Origin: Echiichthys vipera
Lineage: Eukaryota; Chordata; Actinopteri; Perciformes; Trachinidae
DNA length: 64,000 bases
Reading direction: 5' to 3'
Assembly: GCA_963691815.1 (NCBI GenBank)
Contig: OY829660.1
Location: 27,902,172 to 27,966,171 of the forward strand
Shown: positions 61,337 through 64,000 of the stretch, in pieces
Numbering within the stretch: the first letter of the stretch is position 1
Layout: every line of letters starts with the position of its first letter
Notes under the pieces: model-generated
What the model was told of the DNA's origin: nothing
Database searches by the model: none
Seen by the model: only the letters and a program-made list of their open reading frames with translations
Program-made: the position numbers and the translations under genes

Positions 61337-61655
61337 TTCGATCGGTTTGGACCTGCTCGCTAGGACGATGGCTGAGCTCACCATTGCAGGGGGTTTGCAG
61401 AAGGTGCCAAAAAGGTAGGAACTTTTATCCTATCTCGAGGTTGTATGCCTGTTGAGGCTCAGCCTCGACTCAGGGTAGCGTTTTTGAGGTTCATTCGAAG
61501 CTGAACAGCTATAATACAAAAAAGAATACTGGCCAGAAAAAGGGTGAAATTGTGTGTGTGGTGACCGGTCATTGTGATGGGGGAGTGGATGAGTGTTTCA
61601 ATATAAACCGGACTGGATTTTTGGTATTGACTTAAGATAATATGGAGGGATGTCT

Positions 61656-61656
<1 letters not shown>

Positions 61657-61746
<90 letters not shown>
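61657..61746. repeat. (CA)n microsatellite
   Basis: About 45 uninterrupted AC units lie between the retroviral leader and the LINE remnant. Confidence 0.97.
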
Positions 61747-61748
<2 letters not shown>

Positions 61749-61749
<1 letters not shown>

Positions 61750-62636
61750 GGGTAACCTCCGCTAAGCCTGGCAGGGACTCAAGAACATGGCTGCTGTGAA
61801 CACTGCTGCCAGCAACACAAAAACCATCCAGGTTTCAGGCAGCAGCTCTTCATCTCTCCCCAACGACCTTAACTCTTTCTACACAAGGTTCGAGCAGGAC
61901 AACACCACCCAGCTGGAAGAAGCGATGTCCAAGCTCAAGCCCAGTGACTCAGCAGCCTTCACCTTCAGTGAAGAAGACGTGGTGAAAGCCCTCAGGAAGA
62001 CAAGGGAGAACAGCTCCCCTGGCCCAGACAACATCAGCGGCCGCGTCCTGAAGCACTGTGCTGAGCAGCTAGGGGGCGTGTTTCAGACCCTGTTCCGAAG
62101 ATCCATGGACAGCAGCATAGTCCCCCAGCAATGGAAACACTCTACAGTTATCCCCATCCCCAAGAAGAGCGCCATCAAATGTCTGAATGACCTCCGGCTG
62201 GTGGCCCTCACCTCTCTTGTGATGAAGGCCATGGAGAGGATCATAAAACAACACATCATCAGGGAAACCCACTCCCAGATGGACCCGCTCCAATTCGCTT
62301 ATCGAGCTGGCAGGGGCGTCGATGATGCAAAAACATTCATAATAGACACTGTTCACAAACACCTGGAGCGCCCCAACACCGCAGGCAGACTCCTTTTTGC
62401 AGACTTCTGTTTGCAGACTTCTCTTCTGCATTTAACACCATGCAGACCCACATCCTGGCTGACAAACTCTCAGCCCTCTTTCATCTGGACTAACAGCTAA
62501 TCCTGTGGATACTGGACTTCCTGACCAACCGTTCACAGAGAGTCCTGGTCAACAGCACCTTCTCCGACCTCCAACACACCTCAACCGGCTCCCCTCAGGG
62601 CTGTGTGCTCTCACCTCTGCTCTTCATCCTCTACAC
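61749..62636 (+). pseudogene. LINE reverse transcriptase (Rex1/CR1-like), disrupted
   Basis: Frame 61787-62500 encodes LNSFYTRFEQDNTTQLEEAM, ALRKTRENSSPGPDNISGRV, IPIPKKSAIKCLNDLRLVAL and MDPLQFAYRAGRGVDDAKTF. A 14-base tandem duplication (TTTGCAGACTTCT at 62396 and 62410) shifts the frame inside the first catalytic motif FADFSSAFNTM. The next frame reads LILWILDFLTNRSQRVLVN and GSPQGCVLSPLLFILYTR, where a hAT element interrupts it at 62637. The catalytic YADD box would lie beyond the insertion. Confidence 0.82.
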
Positions 62637-62842
62637 CAGGGGTGTCAAACATACGGCCCGTGGGCCGGAACCGGCCCGCAAGGAGGTTCGATCAGGCCCG
62701 CAGGATAATTTGAAAGTGGAAAAAATGCATAAAAGACACGGATTTAATTTTTTTAATTAAATGCAATTCATGAATTATCCGCTAGGGGCGCACTGTTTTG
62801 CAACATCTGCTGCTTGTTATGACTTGTTTATACCCTGTTCTC

Positions 62843-62912
62843 CATAGACATATAAAGAGAGTAGACACCGCATCGAACGTTCGATGCGGCGTCTACTCTT
62901 TATATGTCTATG
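62843..62912. repeat. 70-bp near-perfect palindrome upstream of the hAT transposase
   Basis: The left arm (CATAGACATATAAAGAG, then GTAGACACCGCATCGAA) and the right arm (TTCGATGCGGCGTCTACTC, then TTTATATGTCTATG) are reverse complements apart from a 2-base indel and one mismatch. The centre CATCGAACGTTCGATG is a perfect 16-base palindrome. It would form a long hairpin in RNA or DNA. Confidence 0.9.
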
Positions 62913-62950
62913 CTGTTCTCTACCTGCCCGCGAAACCCTCATTAGCAAAA

Positions 62951-64000
62951 ATGGCGTTATCAAAAAAGAGAAAAGTGGATAAAGAGTGTAGAATTTTCCA
63001 AGAAAAATGGACCACGTCGTATTTATTTACGGAAACGCAGGGTAAACCTCTGTGCTTGGTGTGTTTGCAACAAGTTTCAGTACTTAAGGAATATAATATT
63101 CGGCGCCACTACGAGACTCACCACAGCGCAAAATATGACAGCGTACAAGGACAATTGAGAACAGATAAGGTCAACGAATTTCTGGCGGGTCTGAGGAAAC
63201 AGCAGTCAACTTTCACCCGGAGCCGAGAAGTCAGTGAAGCTGCGGTAAAAGCCAGCTACCTAATTGCGAATGAAATAGCATTAGCATCAAAGCCGTATTC
63301 CGACGGTGACTTTGTTAAAAGATGCATGATGAAGGCGACTGAACTCGTATGTCCCGAGAAGCGACAAGCTTTTGCTAATATTAGCCTGACCAGGAACATT
63401 ATAGCAGAGAGGATTTCGGAACTATCGGCAGATTTAGACAGCCAATTGAAACAGAGAGTCAGGTCATTTATTGCATTTTCCGTTGCAATTGACGAGAGCA
63501 CTGACATCACGGACGTGGCTCAACTGGCGATATTTATTCGTGGAGTTGATGAGACATTGACTGTTACTGAAGAGTTTGTTGAGTTGGTGCCTATGATGGA
63601 CACAACAACAGCCGAGGACATTTTCGGGTCTGTCGTTGCTGCACTGGACAGAGTTGGAGTGGACTGGTCCCACGCTGTCAGCATGGCTACAGACGGCGCA
63701 CCATCCATGATCGGAAAGAAAGCAGGTGTCGTGACAAAGTTCAGAGAGAAAGTGCAAGCCCTTAATGGAGGAGATCGTTTCTGGACATTTCACTGTATTT
63801 TGCACCAGGAGGCATTGTGTTGTAAGTCCTTGAAAATGGACCACGTCATGGGGGTGGTTGTTCGCACTGTAAATTTCATCCGAGCCAGAGGGCTAAACCA
63901 TCGTCAGTTTCAAACCCTTCTAAGCGACAGCAACATTACACACAGCCTGCCATACCACAGTGAAGTGAGATGGTTAAGCCGAGGCGCTGTGCTGATGCAT
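62951..64000 (+). CDS. hAT transposase, GTF2IRD2/ZBED-like (C-terminus beyond window)
   Basis: An uninterrupted frame of 350 codons starts ATG GCG TTA TCA and is still open at the window end. The N-terminus is basic (SKKRKVDKE), followed by a BED-type zinc finger with CLVC near residues 37-40 and HYETH near 58-62. The RNase H-like core begins with FSVAIDESTDITDVAQLAIF, containing the first catalytic Asp, and continues with WSHAVSMATDGAPSMIGKKA, the conserved Asp of the next block, FHCILHQEALC, and SEVRWLSRG near the end. This protein group includes the transposon-derived part of human GTF2IRD2. Because the frame is clean, this copy may be young; whether it is intact cannot be judged without its 3' part. 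Confidence 0.88.
   Translation, partial: MALSKKRKVDKECRIFQEKWTTSYLFTETQGKPLCLVCLQQVSVLKEYNIRRHYETHHSAKYDSVQGQLRTDKVNEFLAGLRKQQSTFTRSREVSEAAVKASYLIANEIALASKPYSDGDFVKRCMMKATELVCPEKRQAFANISLTRNIIAERISELSADLDSQLKQRVRSFIAFSVAIDESTDITDVAQLAIFIRGVDETLTVTEEFVELVPMMDTTTAEDIFGSVVAALDRVGVDWSHAVSMATDGAPSMIGKKAGVVTKFREKVQALNGGDRFWTFHCILHQEALCCKSLKMDHVMGVVVRTVNFIRARGLNHRQFQTLLSDSNITHSLPYHSEVRWLSRGAVLMH

Larger units (their letters stand above)
62637..64000 (+). mobile_element. hAT transposon (Charlie/GTF2IRD2-like), right end outside window
   Basis: The left terminus CAGGGGTGTCAAAC is the classical hAT-Charlie end. CTCTACAC at 62629-62636 just outside fits the NTCTAGAN-type 8-bp target. A strong hairpin lies at 62843-62912 and the transposase starts at 62951. 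The other terminus is not in the window. Confidence 0.88.

Noticed and set aside
61459..61746. 95-residue frame of alternating Cys-Val on the minus strand
   Set aside because: It is the translation of the (CA)n tract and adjoining leader, with no gene-like composition.
1..64000. CRISPR arrays, prokaryotic operons or phage
   Set aside because: Repeats present are microsatellites or dispersed eukaryotic elements; no regular repeat-spacer pattern or bacterial gene organisation was seen.

Overview
This is vertebrate, almost certainly teleost (percomorph-like), nuclear DNA. The evidence is one spliced vertebrate gene with canonical GT-AG introns (phosducin), a eukaryotic tRNA-Asn gene, and a repeat complement typical of ray-finned fish: Rex1, L2 and L1 LINEs, Penelope-like elements (PLEs), Tf1/sushi-type Gypsy elements with chromodomains, PIF/Harbinger and hAT transposons, a tRNA-type SINE and CA/GT microsatellites. 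No prokaryotic features or CRISPR array were seen.

Layout. 1-3.5 kb: tRNA-Asn (735-808), a PLE scrap and a decayed reverse transcriptase. 3.2-9.3 kb: anonymous repeats, including a block whose inverted copy lies at 20.9-25.8 kb, a SINE and a 545-bp tandem repeat. 9.7-34.3 kb: the phosducin gene on the plus strand. Its five coding exons (11111-11159, 12119-12255, 26488-26707, 26904-27016, 33748-33936) join without a frame break into 235 codons. Introns 2 (14.2 kb) and 4 (6.7 kb) are packed with mobile elements: a LINE, three PLE copies each carrying a hammerhead-ribozyme-like core, a 1.8-kb hAT with a perfect 8-bp target duplication, Rex1, and a broken L2.

34.3-45.5 kb: a scrambled pair of sushi-type Gypsy elements holding four LTR copies, an L1 fragment and a Harbinger transposon. 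Their order is explained by one inversion of about 6.3 kb. The primer-binding site matches the predicted start of the element's own RNA, as expected for self-priming. 46-50.5 kb: a decaying multi-exon minus-strand gene with a macro domain, a Ulp1-like cysteine peptidase and a Cys-rich tail, which I cannot assign to a named gene. 50.8-55.2 kb: a near full-length but broken L2 LINE with an ORF1 that looks like an SGNH esterase. 56.6-60.3 kb: an LTR retrotransposon with a 149-bp LTR, whose gag is split by a second Harbinger. 60.3-61.6 kb: a Gypsy integrase fragment and a retroviral-type LTR with a tRNA-Trp-like primer site. 61.7-64 kb: a LINE reverse transcriptase disrupted by a hAT (Charlie/GTF2IRD2-like) transposon. 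Its transposase frame is still open where the window ends.

Functionally, the only clear host genes are tRNA-Asn and phosducin. The rest records repeated nested insertion. All family names come from reading motifs by eye; no database search was run. Boundaries of old repeats are approximate (tens of bases) unless a target duplication or splice site fixes them.
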